From NCBI RefSeq assembly GCF_002775205.1, contig NC_036458.1, positions 868,983 through 932,982 of the forward strand: a stretch of 64,000 bases of DNA, given 5' to 3'. Source of the DNA: Xiphophorus maculatus (Eukaryota; Chordata; Actinopteri; Cyprinodontiformes; Poeciliidae). The number at the start of each line of letters is the position of its first letter. The stretch's first letter is position 1. Shown piece by piece: positions 36,571-46,647 of this stretch. The position numbers were made by a program, and so were the translations under genes. The notes beneath the pieces were generated by a model, which saw only the letters and a list, made by a program, of their open reading frames with translations, did no database searches and had not been told where the DNA came from.

Positions 36571-38313
36571 ATGGCTCTAAAGAGGTCAGTTTTGTTGCTG
36601 TTGGCTTCAATGATCGTCCTTCACTGTGTGCGGTCAGATCCTTTGACCTCAGCCGTCGGCTTGCAGCTGCCGTCTGGAAGTAAAGAGAAAACAGACAAGA
36701 TCCTAAATTTTGGGAAAGAGTCCCTCTTTCTTCTCAAAGACAACATGGAAAGCATCGACTCTACGAAGCTGACAGCAGTCATGAAGGGCATTTCCAGCTT
36801 TGCTGCTTTTGCACCTGTAGTCTCCTCAGTCATCAACATGATCCTGGTCTTTATGCCTGAGGAAAACCCGGTGCTGAATGAGGTGAAGAAAGGCTTTGCT
36901 GAGGTGAACCAGAAACTAGACTCTCTCTACATTAAGATCTCCAACCTGGCAACAGATGTAAAATGGCACAACTATGCCAGCGTCTACTCCCAAGACGAAC
37001 GTATCATCCTCAATACCTGGAAGAAGTTTAGTGAGTTTATGGATAGAAGGGAATCACCGAGTCCTGAGGAAACAAACCAACACATTAAAGCATTCACCAG
37101 CTTCTATGAAAGACAAGGAACTGAGTCCAGTGTGTTGAATTTTTACCACTACCTAACAGTGGAGGGCACGTCTCTGAGCGAAAACATCAATGATCTGCTG
37201 AAGGAGAAGTTTAAATGTGACGTTTCTGTGGTTGGCAGATATAACTTGTACTTGAGCAGCTTGTTTTGGAAGGGAATGGTTCTCACCCAGTTCTACTGGA
37301 AACTCACTGATGTCAACACTAAAAGCAAAGAAGCTGAACATGTACAGATGTTCAAAAAGGTTTCTGAGGCTCAGCTATCAGCTGTGGAGTTCTGCCTCAA
37401 CAACCACAAGCAATACTTGGAGAAAGACGTGGATGAAATCATCAAAGATCACAGTTCTGACGAAGCGTCCCTCGCTGCTAAGGTGAAACAAGCTTTGGAC
37501 GACAAGTACAGCTGGTACAGCTGGGTGGTGGTGGTGTTTGACAGCAGCCAGTCCACAAATCACAAGCTTTACACTGAGTTTACCTTCATGACTGATAAGT
37601 TTGTAGTGGGCATAAGCTCCACTGTGAAGGCAGATATGATGGATGTTGATCAAGTGAAGGATATAGCCAGAGAGTGTTTTGAAGATAAGAAATGTGAAAT
37701 CAAAGTGACAGCACAGAGATGCAGCCATATATGGCATTCAAAGGATCTTGATTATGGAATTTTTATTCCTTTGAAAAAATATGTTGAAGTTACACAAGTT
37801 GCATATAGAAATCAGTTTGTAGAGGTTCCAGAGCCGTTTCACAGAGTGAAGTGTTACTGGGATGGATATGAAAGTTGGATTTCTTTTCATTACTCCAGAC
37901 ACTCGTCTGTCTGTGTCACCAATCAATGTCAGAATAACGGAAAATGCAAGAGGCTGGTCAGATCCAACGAGTGGTTCTGTGATTGTCAGGACGGTTACTA
38001 TGGAGACACATGTGATAAAATAATCAACATGACAATGTTGATTATGCTGGTTGGGCCTCAGTTAGGCCCAACCAGCATAATCGAGTATAAACAGTTACTC
38101 ATGATCGGCGGCAGTATTTCCATTTTGATTTTTTTGTTTGTTTTGGTGCTGATATTGGTTCTGAAACGTAAAAAGTGTTTGTCATGCTGTCGACTCAACA
38201 GTTCAAGCCTGGAGTCAGAAAAAGTGGTGGAAAACAAGGTTCAGAGGATGGTCCAATTTCATGAAATGAGCCAAAGTGTTCATTTCAAAGAGATAAGCAC
38301 TGGGAGAATATGA
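36571..38313 (+). CDS. SE-cephalotoxin-like/rapunzel-like protein with EGF module and TM anchor, 580 aa
   Basis: Single coding exon. The ATG follows a splice acceptor (TGTTGCAG, exon from 36569) by two bases, implying a 5' UTR exon upstream. Residues 1-22 form a signal peptide. The helical body (about aa 30-440) includes an AGISSFAAF-like hydrophobic stretch (about aa 72-95) and the motif KYSWYSWVVVVF (about aa 312-323). Six cysteines in EGF spacing (about aa 448-483: CQNNGKC ... CDCQDGYYGDTC) are followed by a hydrophobic transmembrane segment (about aa 509-532) and a basic cytoplasmic tail. Resemblance to the teleost SE-cephalotoxin-like family is from memory; that family is named after a cuttlefish salivary toxin, but nothing here shows toxicity. 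A paralog lies at 54.7-56.3 kb. Probably a type I cell-surface protein. Confidence 0.85.
   Translation: MALKRSVLLLLASMIVLHCVRSDPLTSAVGLQLPSGSKEKTDKILNFGKESLFLLKDNMESIDSTKLTAVMKGISSFAAFAPVVSSVINMILVFMPEENPVLNEVKKGFAEVNQKLDSLYIKISNLATDVKWHNYASVYSQDERIILNTWKKFSEFMDRRESPSPEETNQHIKAFTSFYERQGTESSVLNFYHYLTVEGTSLSENINDLLKEKFKCDVSVVGRYNLYLSSLFWKGMVLTQFYWKLTDVNTKSKEAEHVQMFKKVSEAQLSAVEFCLNNHKQYLEKDVDEIIKDHSSDEASLAAKVKQALDDKYSWYSWVVVVFDSSQSTNHKLYTEFTFMTDKFVVGISSTVKADMMDVDQVKDIARECFEDKKCEIKVTAQRCSHIWHSKDLDYGIFIPLKKYVEVTQVAYRNQFVEVPEPFHRVKCYWDGYESWISFHYSRHSSVCVTNQCQNNGKCKRLVRSNEWFCDCQDGYYGDTCDKIINMTMLIMLVGPQLGPTSIIEYKQLLMIGGSISILIFLFVLVLILVLKRKKCLSCCRLNSSSLESEKVVENKVQRMVQFHEMSQSVHFKEISTGRI
38040..38082 (+). 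repeat. Perfect 19-bp inverted repeat inside the coding sequence
   Basis: Arm 38040-38058, five-base loop CAGTT, arm 38064-38082 (AGGCCCAACCAGCATAATC). It lies between the EGF module and the transmembrane segment and stays in frame. Confidence 0.95.
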
Positions 38314-38760
38314 GCAGCTGTTCATTAATATCAACTGATTCGTTCACAGAAACAGTAAGTCCAGCTCCTGTAAGCCACTTGGTTCTTTTCTGTTTGTATT
38401 TTAATGCAAACAGAAAATACACAAACTGTTTCATGTTCATTTACCTCTTGCCATATATTGTTCACTGCCTTGTATTCATTATTGTTCAAAATGTCTTGCC
38501 GTATAATGTCATTGTTTGATATCTGATCAGATTGATCAACCAGCCGTCAGTAATTAGGCTCCTTGGTTTCCTTGGTTTGTTCATTCCTGTCGTTGCTCCT
38601 CCTGGATATTAAATGTGTTTATTTCTCCACCACAGTTTTGCTCTGCGTTCAACGTAAAATCACCTTAATGTAAGTCTGGATGTATTCAGTTTTTTATATG
38701 TGTTGATGTCTTATGAAGATGTTCAGTTTTGTGACAAAAACAGGACATGAAAATATTTTA

Positions 38761-38766
38761 AATAAA
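38761..38766 (+). terminator. Poly(A) signal of the 36.6-kb gene
   Basis: AATAAA about 450 bases past the stop, followed by a T/G-containing region. First clear candidate downstream. Confidence 0.5.
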
Positions 38767-39064
38767 AGCACACTATTATTCACAGAACACATAGAAAGCT
38801 TTGGCGTCTCATTGCTGAATTTGGTCTCTTAACGGTTAAAAAATTATGGCAGTTTAGAAAAGGCAGGAAGAAAAACAAAACAAACTGTTGTTTAGATAAG
38901 TTATATAACAGTCATATCAGACTAATTTTATCAGGAGGGGAAGGAAAACTGGGCTGGGTTTTCATAAACAAACCACTTCTAGTCAGAAACCAGGAAAATG
39001 GAGACAAAAGTCAAATCACCGGCTGTAAAATGTTGCTTCCTCCAAACCAGCTGATGATGAGGAC

Positions 39065-39510
39065 ATGAAGCCACTTGACTGCTGTTTCAAACATCCACAT
39101 CAAACCAGTGCTCAACTGGTTTGTGGGGAACCCCAAGGTTCAATCCTAGGACTCTGCTTATTCAATATCTATAAGCTCCCACTAGCTCAGGTTATAACAG
39201 GAAATAATATCAGCTACCAAAACTACACTGATGATACAGCGCTACACAACGATGTCACCAGGTGACCTTTGACCCCATCCAATCACTGAACAGATGCTTA
39301 GAACAGATCAATGTGTGGATGAGACAAAACTTTATCCAGCTGAACAGAAACAAAACTGAATTCATTTTCTTTGTACCTAAAGAGGAACAATCTAGAGTTA
39401 TAGATCTAGTTTTAGATTTAGAGTCAATGCACAGCTTCAGTTATAACTATAACCTAGCAATCAGCCTGAAACCTGGGAGTAGTGATGACCTCTGACCTGT
39501 ACCTTCAGAG
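39065..39510 (+). pseudogene. L2-like LINE, left half (split by hAT insertion)
   Basis: Reverse-transcriptase region of an L2/CR1-group LINE: GEPQGSILGLCLFNIY, then YTDDTALH (the catalytic YADD with one change), then NRCLEQINVWMRQNFIQLNR. It stops exactly at CTTCAGAG (39503-39510) and resumes at 47214. Frameshifted and 5'-truncated. Confidence 0.75.
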
Positions 39511-40383
39511 GAGGGGAGCAAATACATACTTTCTGACGAACATGTCGTCGTCCCCCCGACATAAACTTGTACAACTCATTTTTAATTAAAGTATCAATAA
39601 TAATAAATGTACATATATGTGAATAAATTGCTGCCTACAGGGCAATTAAAAAAGAATGAAACAAAAAACAGGGAAATATTTCATAATTTCATATATTTGA
39701 GCCTAAGAGCCTCGTCTGTTATCCTGTGGCTGCAGGTCTGAGGCTCTTTGTTAGCATGTTTTCTATCATTCTTAAAGGAAACCTGGTCCAAACTGGCAAC
39801 CCACATTAATAAAACGGTGAAATAATATTGACCACAAAACACTGTATTTATAAAAGATATCAACGTTTTTCCTACACAATCCTTTAATGATCTCTTCACA
39901 ATATTTATTTATTTACTATTAATCTATTTGTATGATTTGTTCTATAAATTGCCATTTATATTATTTTTCGGTCTCAGGAAATGATTGATGGATGAAGAGA
40001 CTGATGTCTGGTTCTTTAGGTTCTTTAGGTTCTTTAGGTTCTGACGGGTCTGCGGTTCCTCTCCTGATCCATTCTGTCTGATATCAAACCCACTGAATAT
40101 CGATACACATTTATTTTATTGCTCCTATTAAACTTCACTGATCGTTTAGCCTGTTTCTTCCCCGTCTGTGTTTTTTCCAGAGGTTTTACTTTAAGGACGG
40201 TGTTTTATCGGAGGACATTTTAAGAAGACTCGGGTTGATAGCAGCTCACCGCGGCTGCGTAGCAACCGTCTCTAAGCAACCGTGACAACAGCGGCAGTTC
40301 GTGGGGCAGAGGGAGGGGGGAGAGGGGGAGGGGGTCCTATTTAGGTCCCGAAACGACCCTATAACCCTATATGACCTTAATAT

Positions 40384-40700
40384 TGTAAGATGATTTATTT
40401 TTCCTTTTCAATTAATATGGTTTTATGTGAGATTGGTTATTTGCTGGGGATGTTGCATGGATGAGTGGGGGCGCTGTGCCTTCCAGAGGATATATTTCTT
40501 TCTTCTTCGAGGTTTTTTTTCTCTCTCTTCGTTGGGGGGCTTCTTTTCTGATGAGGGGCGGAGACGTTAGGCTGTTCGGTTAGACGGTTGAATAAAAGTC
40601 TGCAAAGCTACGCTATTCCCGCTCAGTGTCTGCTCTTTCTCCACCCACGACCTCTTATTTTATGGTGACACAGATTTAGATATCACTACGCAGTGTTACA
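40384..40700 (+). repeat. 5' LTR of Ty3/gypsy element
   Basis: 317 bp, starting TGTAAGATG and ending GTGTTACA. Contains AATAAA (about 40590), a likely poly(A) signal at the R region. Differs from the 3' LTR at one site (GGGGGGC versus GGGGGGT). Confidence 0.95.
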
Positions 40701-40701
40701 C

Positions 40702-40713
40702 TGGTGGCAGCGG
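40702..40713 (+). other. Primer-binding site (tRNA-Leu)
   Basis: TGGTGGCAGCGG, one base after the LTR, is complementary to the CCA end and acceptor stem of vertebrate tRNA-Leu (…CCGCTGCCA-CCA). The match ends after 12 bases. Confidence 0.75.
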
Positions 40714-40882
40714 GTTGTGGACGCTTTCAGCGATTGAAGAGGTGAGCACATGCTACGCATGCTAACCACAGATAGCTCATGCTGCACGTGCTGAGCGGCG
40801 TATATAGCGGCTGCTGAAGACGGACTTTTTTTTTTGCCCTGTCTCTCATCCTACTGCCGGTTACGGAGACGAATACACAGCT

Positions 40883-42031
40883 ATGGCGAGTACTTTTTGG
40901 GATCAATTACCTTTTCATTCTACAAGTAGCCGCACCAGGCCTCACTACAGCCACATTTTCATGGGGGATGGAAAAGAGGATTTTTCAACATGGTGCAGAC
41001 GTTTTGAAGTGACTGTTGCTGCTGATCCTGATACCACTGAGGACAGTTTGGTGAAGCTGCTACCTACATGTTTAGGAGGTGCTGCTTTTAGTTACTGGGA
41101 TAGCCTGTCTGATGCAGTAAAAGCTGACTATTCCGCCACAAAGGAGAAGCTGAAGAGCGTTTTTGGACAAACTGCTTATTTGTCGACTTTCCAGAGCTAC
41201 ATTAATGCACGCAGTCGCCTTCCTGGTGAAGCCCTTCCTGTGTTTGCTGCTGAGATTTGCCGTTTGGTTGGAGAAGCTTTTCCGACTTACGGTGATAATG
41301 CTAAACAGGGCGAAAAATTTCGACGCTTTATTGCTGGTCTTGACCCATACCTTCAGCTGCGATGTCACGAGCAGGGTGTTGATACACTGGAGACTGCTCT
41401 AAAGTTTGCTATGCAGATTGAAACTGCTCACCAAGCTAGTAGAGTGTTCACTACCACACCTCCTGTGCAGTCTTTGTCTACATCATCAGTTTACCCTGCT
41501 GTGCCACCTGTGTGGTCTACTCAGGTTCCTTCACCCACTCCTCTAGGAGTCCACTCAGCTACTGCAGATGATTTAAAGACGATGGCAAAGACTATTGAAA
41601 CACTGTCGGACAGAGTTAAACAGCTGCAGCTGGCAGTTGACCGCCAGCGCGAGAACACACATCGCCAGGACAGGCGAGACTATGGATTTCGTCATCGGAG
41701 CCCCACTCCAGGTGAACGCCGGGGTGACCGATATTCATCAGATGGCTACTATGGATCTCCTCCACGACGTAGAGACTCATCAAACGACCGAAACACACCT
41801 AACCACAGTTCCAGTTCATATGTGAAGGATGGACACAACCAGCAGGGTCCACGTACCCTATCTGGATCATCTGAACGCTACACGCAGGGCTACAGCTCTT
41901 CAAACAGAGGCTACGCTAGTCGTGGCCGCTCTCCTGACCGCTATGAAAGGGGCCGACGTAATCACTCTCCCAGCCCAGGGCGAGTACGTTTCCGGTCTCC
42001 TTCACATTCGAACCATGATCAGGTAAACTAG
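40883..42031 (+). CDS. Ty3/gypsy Gag, 382 aa
   Basis: Structural capsid protein of the element. Starts at the first ATG after the leader. An N-terminal retrotransposon-gag domain (about aa 30-185) has the usual FSTWCRRFE, FSYWDSLS and RFIAGLDPYLQ landmarks. A predicted coiled coil lies around aa 235-255. The C-terminal third is rich in Arg, Ser, Gly and Tyr (RYERGRRNHSPSPGRVRF) and contains no CCHC zinc knuckle, which many Ty3/gypsy Gag proteins have. Ends in TAG 13 bases after the pol frame opens. Confidence 0.9.
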   Translation: MASTFWDQLPFHSTSSRTRPHYSHIFMGDGKEDFSTWCRRFEVTVAADPDTTEDSLVKLLPTCLGGAAFSYWDSLSDAVKADYSATKEKLKSVFGQTAYLSTFQSYINARSRLPGEALPVFAAEICRLVGEAFPTYGDNAKQGEKFRRFIAGLDPYLQLRCHEQGVDTLETALKFAMQIETAHQASRVFTTTPPVQSLSTSSVYPAVPPVWSTQVPSPTPLGVHSATADDLKTMAKTIETLSDRVKQLQLAVDRQRENTHRQDRRDYGFRHRSPTPGERRGDRYSSDGYYGSPPRRRDSSNDRNTPNHSSSSYVKDGHNQQGPRTLSGSSERYTQGYSSSNRGYASRGRSPDRYERGRRNHSPSPGRVRFRSPSHSNHDQVN

Positions 42032-45000
42032 GAGTAGCTGACAATGAGGGCAAATTGCCAGCTACTGACTTCGCCCTAGCCCAGACACACAATGACACCT
42101 ACCATGACACCGTTACTAGTGACGTTACAGGTTTGGCTGATGTAGAGAAGAGATATGTGTCAGTTGTTATTGAGGACACTGTAGTGCATGCTTTTCTTGA
42201 CACTGGAGCGGACGTTTCAGTCATTAGTGAGGACTTTAGAATGGCTACACCTGCTCTTCACAGGAAGCCCATTGTAAAACGGTTTATTCCTCTCACTGGT
42301 GTCACAGGTGACCCCCTTGACTCTGTAGGCTCCATTTATGTGAACCTAACTATTGCCGATAAGCTCATGACACACACACTTCAAGTTGTCAGAAACTGTA
42401 CAAAGCCAGTCATTTTAGGTTGGGATTTTATGGTGGCAAATGGCATTACAGTTGACACTCGAGACATGACTTGCAAGGTAGCAGGTACAGCTCTGCCACT
42501 AGTTAGTCCACATCTGTATGTTCCCTGCCTGACTGCTGTTTCAGTATCATCCACCGTTAGCATTCCTGCTATGTCTGAGAGGGTCATCACTGCTACTCTG
42601 GATGCACCCCAGAAAGGGTTGTTACCTAGCGGCTACATTGGTGTGTTTGAACCACATTATACCGACCAGTCTGCTGCGGGTATTGCATGGACTGTGGCCA
42701 GGGTAGAACGAGGTTCTATTTGTGTTAAAGTAGCTAATGTTTCACATAGTGATGTCATGTTACATAGTGGTACACAGGTGGGCCACTTTCATGCTGTCTT
42801 AGCAGAGGGCCAGAGTGAATTCACCATTATGGACAGTTCTATCTGTAACATTAATACTCAGACACCTGACGGTCCCAGAATAATCCCTCTTACAGATAGT
42901 ACAGACTCAGATCTGACACCTCTGCAGAAAAAACAACTGACAGAGACTTTGACTTCTTTTGCAGATGTTTTTAGTCAACACCCACATGACTTTGGCAGGA
43001 CTGACATAGTGACACACAAAATTACTACGAACTGTGACACCCCAATCTCACAAAGAGCCTACCGCACCTCTCCGGCCATGAAGGCAGAAATTCGCCGCCA
43101 AGTTGAAACCCTTAAATCACATGATTTGATAGAGGACAGTTCAAGCCCCTGGGCCAGCCCAGTAGTTATGGTGAAAAAGAAGGATGGCTCTTACAGGTTT
43201 TGTGTAGATTTTCGTAAACTGAACTCTGTCACCATTACTGACGCTCACCCCTTACCGAGAGTTGATGACAGTCTAGATGCGCTTTCTGGTTCGCAGTACT
43301 TTTCTACCATGGACATGTCTAGTGGGTACTGGCAAGTACAAATGGATCCAGCAGACAGACAGAAGACTGCGTTTACGACAGGTGACGGCTTGTACCAATT
43401 TAAGGTCATGCCAATGGGGCTTAAAAACTCACCTCCGACCTTCCAAAGGCTCATGGAGCTGGTTCTGAGAGGACTGCACTGGACGACTTGTGTCATTTAT
43501 TTGGATGACATCATTTGCATGGGAAAAACCTTTGAAGATCACCTAGGCAATCTCACAGACATTCTCACTCGTTTTCGACAAGCTGGTTTAAAGCTAAACC
43601 CAAAGAAATGTGACTTTTGCAAACCTGCTGTGAAGTACATGGGGCACATTGTGTCTCGGGATGGACTGGCATTGGACCCTGTAAATAGTGAACGCATCAG
43701 AAACTGGCCTGTTCCACGCTCTCCAACAGAGGTACGTGCCTTTTTGGGACTGTGTTCATATTACAGACGTTTTGTACATAAATATGCCTTTATTGCTCAG
43801 CCTCTGCATAGGCTTACCCAAAAACAAGTGGTGTTTGAATGGACAGATGACTGTTCTGCTGCTTTTCAAGCACTTAAGGATGCACTGACTTCTCCTCCAA
43901 TAATGGCATTTCCCAACTTTGACCAACCATTCATTTTGAGTACGGATGCATCTAATTTTGCAGTTGGTGCTGTACTGTCTCAGACACAACAGGGACAAGA
44001 AAGGGTTGTATCTTTTGCAAGTCATGTACTTTCAAAAACAGAGAGAAAGTGGTCTACATATGACAAAGAACTGTATGCCATTGTGTGGTCAATTAGACAC
44101 TATAAACATTATCTGAGTTGCAATCCTTTCACAATCATCACTGATCATCGTCCTTTACTCAGCTTAAGGAAGATGGACGTCACGCATGACCCTACCGGAC
44201 GCAGGGGTCGTTGGGCATTGGAGTTGGACCCGTATCAATGGAAAATCACTCACAAAGATGGCAAGAAACACACAAATGCCGATGCCATGTCACGTATACC
44301 ATTGGAGCAGGATTCAACTGAGGTGACAGTTTCAGCACTGCCTGATGGTCACTCTTCTCCTTGCGATACAGAAAAATCTGTTTCGCCGGCTGAGTTGCCA
44401 TGTTCAGGCCCTGAACGTTCAGAGATGACCAATGTTGTACCACAAGTGTGTTGTGTGGACAATGATAGAACACATGTCAATATGGGGTTTGCCACATTAC
44501 AACAGACATTATCCAATCAAAACATGGACATTGTATGTGCACAACTCTCTGATCCTGTTTTCTTTGAAGTGTATACCTGGGTGAAAAACAAGAAACGTCC
44601 CTACCTCAGACAGGTAGAAGGTAGAGTTCAGAGAAAACTTTGGTGGCAGTTTCCTAAGTTATTACTATGTAATGATTTGCTTTGTCGCAAAGGTCAGAGT
44701 GCACCGGGGAAACCCGAGGTCTATCAAGTGTTAATTCCACCTGCACTTGTTACAGAAACAATGCATTTTCTGCATGGTAATCCTTGTTCTGGTCATTACA
44801 GTGCTGAGCGTACATTTAAGAAGGCATTGACAGTGTGTTATTGGCCAGGAATGAGATCTGATATTGAAAACTTCTGTAATCTGTGTAAGACATGTGAAGC
44901 TTTCCGAAAAGCTGTACCAAAGCACAGAGCCCCTTTGCAATCTATCCAGACTGACAGACCATTTCAGTTGGTCTGTACGGACATTACTGAACTTCCGGTT

Positions 45001-46080
45001 ACCTCTCTTGGTAATAGATATGTGCTTGTGGTACAGGACCATTTTACCAAGTATGTAAACGCCTATGCTATGTCTGACCAAAAAGCTGCCACAGTAGCAC
45101 AGTTACTGTGTGAACGGTATATACCTGAACATGGTGTACCTGAGGAACTGTTGTCAGATCAGGGACGACAATATGAATCTGAAATTATTCACACAATTTG
45201 TCAGAGATTACAAATGACAAAGAAAAGAACCTCTCCATATCACCCAAGAGGGAATGGTATGGTAGAACGGTTTAATCGGACTCTGAAAGAGCAGTTGGCC
45301 CGACTCATTCAGGACTACGGAGGCGAGTGGGACCACTACCTCCCTGCTGTGGTACTTTCTTTCAACTCTACTCCTCACTCGAGCACAGGGTACTCACCAT
45401 ATTTCCTTGCTCATGGACGAGAACCCCGACTACCTGCTAATGTCCATATTTCATCGCCAAAGGTTTCTGATTGCCCACAAAACTATGGTTCAGAACTGGC
45501 TACACGGATGGACGCTGCTTTTGAGACTGTTCTTCTCCATCGCGAAGAACAAAAACAAAAACGAGAGTACTATTACAACAAGGACACACGGTTTAGGCCT
45601 TATGCTTATGGTGATCTGGTATGGATAGATGACCCCACCACACAACGACAAAAGCTTTCCCCAAACTGGACTGGTCCATTTAAGGTTGTGTCTGTGGATG
45701 AAAAGGGGCTCCTTTACAAGCTGGTGGATGTAAAATATCCTCAGGCTGCGACCAGAGTCATTCACTATGATCGTTTAAAACCTTATCGTAGCTCCACAGA
45801 CACATTACCCACAGATGTCTCCCAGTCTGTATTTCCTCCAAACAGGGACACACTGCCGAGGTATACTGCTTTGTCTGGTTCATTGCCCTGGCTTTTTGGC
45901 CAAACAGCGGCAGCCCAGACATCAGGAACCACTAGGTCGTTGCCATCTTCACCAAGGAACCCAACAGGACTCATTTCCCATCAGCCTACACAACCACCCC
46001 CCAGCTTGCCGCCTTCTGGGGGTGCAGTTATTACCAGGCATGGGCGTACTGTGCGGAAGCCACAACGACTGCTGTTATGA
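42019..46080 (+). CDS. Ty3/gypsy Pol polyprotein (PR-RT-RH-IN), about 1,350 aa
   Basis: Open from 42019, in frame -1 relative to gag, to TGA at 46078. Counting from codon TTG at 42055: aspartic protease DTGADVS (aa 49-55), reverse transcriptase with VDFRKLNSVT and the catalytic YLDDII (about aa 482), and RNase H TDASNFAVGAVLS (about aa 629). Integrase has an HHCC zinc finger (about aa 903-947), catalytic D (CTDITEL, about 975), D (SDQGRQY, about 1034), E (GMVERFN, about 1069) and a GPF module (NWTGPFKVV, about 1203). The first in-frame ATG (42241) lies after the protease active site, so expression must come by -1 frameshifting in the 13-base gag overlap or by another bypass. No internal stop. 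Confidence 0.93.
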   Translation, partial: SGKLGVADNEGKLPATDFALAQTHNDTYHDTVTSDVTGLADVEKRYVSVVIEDTVVHAFLDTGADVSVISEDFRMATPALHRKPIVKRFIPLTGVTGDPLDSVGSIYVNLTIADKLMTHTLQVVRNCTKPVILGWDFMVANGITVDTRDMTCKVAGTALPLVSPHLYVPCLTAVSVSSTVSIPAMSERVITATLDAPQKGLLPSGYIGVFEPHYTDQSAAGIAWTVARVERGSICVKVANVSHSDVMLHSGTQVGHFHAVLAEGQSEFTIMDSSICNINTQTPDGPRIIPLTDSTDSDLTPLQKKQLTETLTSFADVFSQHPHDFGRTDIVTHKITTNCDTPISQRAYRTSPAMKAEIRRQVETLKSHDLIEDSSSPWASPVVMVKKKDGSYRFCVDFRKLNSVTITDAHPLPRVDDSLDALSGSQYFSTMDMSSGYWQVQMDPADRQKTAFTTGDGLYQFKVMPMGLKNSPPTFQRLMELVLRGLHWTTCVIYLDDIICMGKTFEDHLGNLTDILTRFRQAGLKLNPKKCDFCKPAVKYMGHIVSRDGLALDPVNSERIRNWPVPRSPTEVRAFLGLCSYYRRFVHKYAFIAQPLHRLTQKQVVFEWTDDCSAAFQALKDALTSPPIMAFPNFDQPFILSTDASNFAVGAVLSQTQQGQERVVSFASHVLSKTERKWSTYDKELYAIVWSIRHYKHYLSCNPFTIITDHRPLLSLRKMDVTHDPTGRRGRWALELDPYQWKITHKDGKKHTNADAMSRIPLEQDSTEVTVSALPDGHSSPCDTEKSVSPAELPCSGPERSEMTNVVPQVCCVDNDRTHVNMGFATLQQTLSNQNMDIVCAQLSDPVFFEVYTWVKNKKRPYLRQVEGRVQRKLWWQFPKLLLCNDLLCRKGQSAPGKPEVYQVLIPPALVTETMHFLHGNPCSGHYSAERTFKKALTVCYWPGMRSDIENFCNLCKTCEAFRKAVPKHRAPLQSIQTDRPFQLVCTDITELPVTSLGNRYVLVVQDHFTKYVNAYAMSDQKAATVAQLLCERYIPEHGVPEELLSDQGRQYESEIIHTICQRLQMTKKRTSPYHPRGNGMVERFNRTLKEQLARLIQDYGGEWDHYLPAVVLSFNSTPHSSTGYSPYFLAHGREPRLPANVHISSPKVSDCPQNYGSELATRMDAAFETVLLHREEQKQKREYYYNKDTRFRPYAYGDLVWIDDPTTQRQKLSPNWTGPFKVVSVDEKGLLYKLVDVKYPQAATRVIHYDRLKPYRSSTDTLPTDVSQSVFPPNRDTLPRYTALSGSLPWLFGQTAAAQTSGTTRSLPSSPRNPTGLISHQPTQPPPSLPPSGGAVITRHGRTVRKPQRLLL

Positions 46081-46315
46081 GATAAATGATCTACAGTTGT
46101 TGTTCTTATTAGGGGGTTAAAAAAAAAAAAAAAAACTGGTTCCGTTAAACCCAAACATGTTGACCGTTGTTCTTTATAAAGGTCTTATTGTGAGTTTGTG
46201 TCCTTGGTTTTGTAACCCCCCCAGGTGATATGTGACAGTCTGGAAGGATTGTGCTTTGGTGAAATTATTTTTTTTTTATGTAACAACTTCATTTTGAAAT
46301 GAGGACATTTCATTT

Positions 46316-46328
46316 AAAGAGGGGGAAG
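46316..46328 (+). other. Polypurine tract
   Basis: AAAGAGGGGGAAG, two bases before the 3' LTR. It is the expected primer for plus-strand synthesis. Confidence 0.8.
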
Positions 46329-46330
46329 TA

Positions 46331-46647
46331 TGTAAGATGATTTATTTTTCCTTTTCAATTAATATGGTTTTATGTGAGATTGGTTATTTGCTGGGGATGT
46401 TGCATGGATGAGTGGGGGCGCTGTGCCTTCCAGAGGATATATTTCTTTCTTCTTCGAGGTTTTTTTTCTCTCTCTTCGTTGGGGGGTTTCTTTTCTGATG
46501 AGGGGCGGAGACGTTAGGCTGTTCGGTTAGACGGTTGAATAAAAGTCTGCAAAGCTACGCTATTCCCGCTCAGTGTCTGCTCTTTCTCCACCCACGACCT
46601 CTTATTTTATGGTGACACAGATTTAGATATCACTACGCAGTGTTACA
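46331..46647 (+). repeat. 3' LTR of Ty3/gypsy element
   Basis: 317 bp, one difference from the 5' LTR, followed directly by the ATAT duplication. Confidence 0.95.

Larger units (their letters stand above)
40384..46647 (+). mobile_element. Nearly intact Ty3/gypsy LTR retrotransposon, 6,264 bp
   Basis: Two 317-bp LTRs (TGTAA...TTACA) with one mismatch, flanked by the 4-base duplication ATAT. A primer-binding site matches tRNA-Leu, a gag frame is in frame 2 and a pol frame in frame 1, and a polypurine tract precedes the 3' LTR. Domain order protease-RT-RNase H-integrase places it in Ty3/gypsy. No envelope gene. Both frames are open from end to end, so it inserted recently and may be competent. 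Confidence 0.95.
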
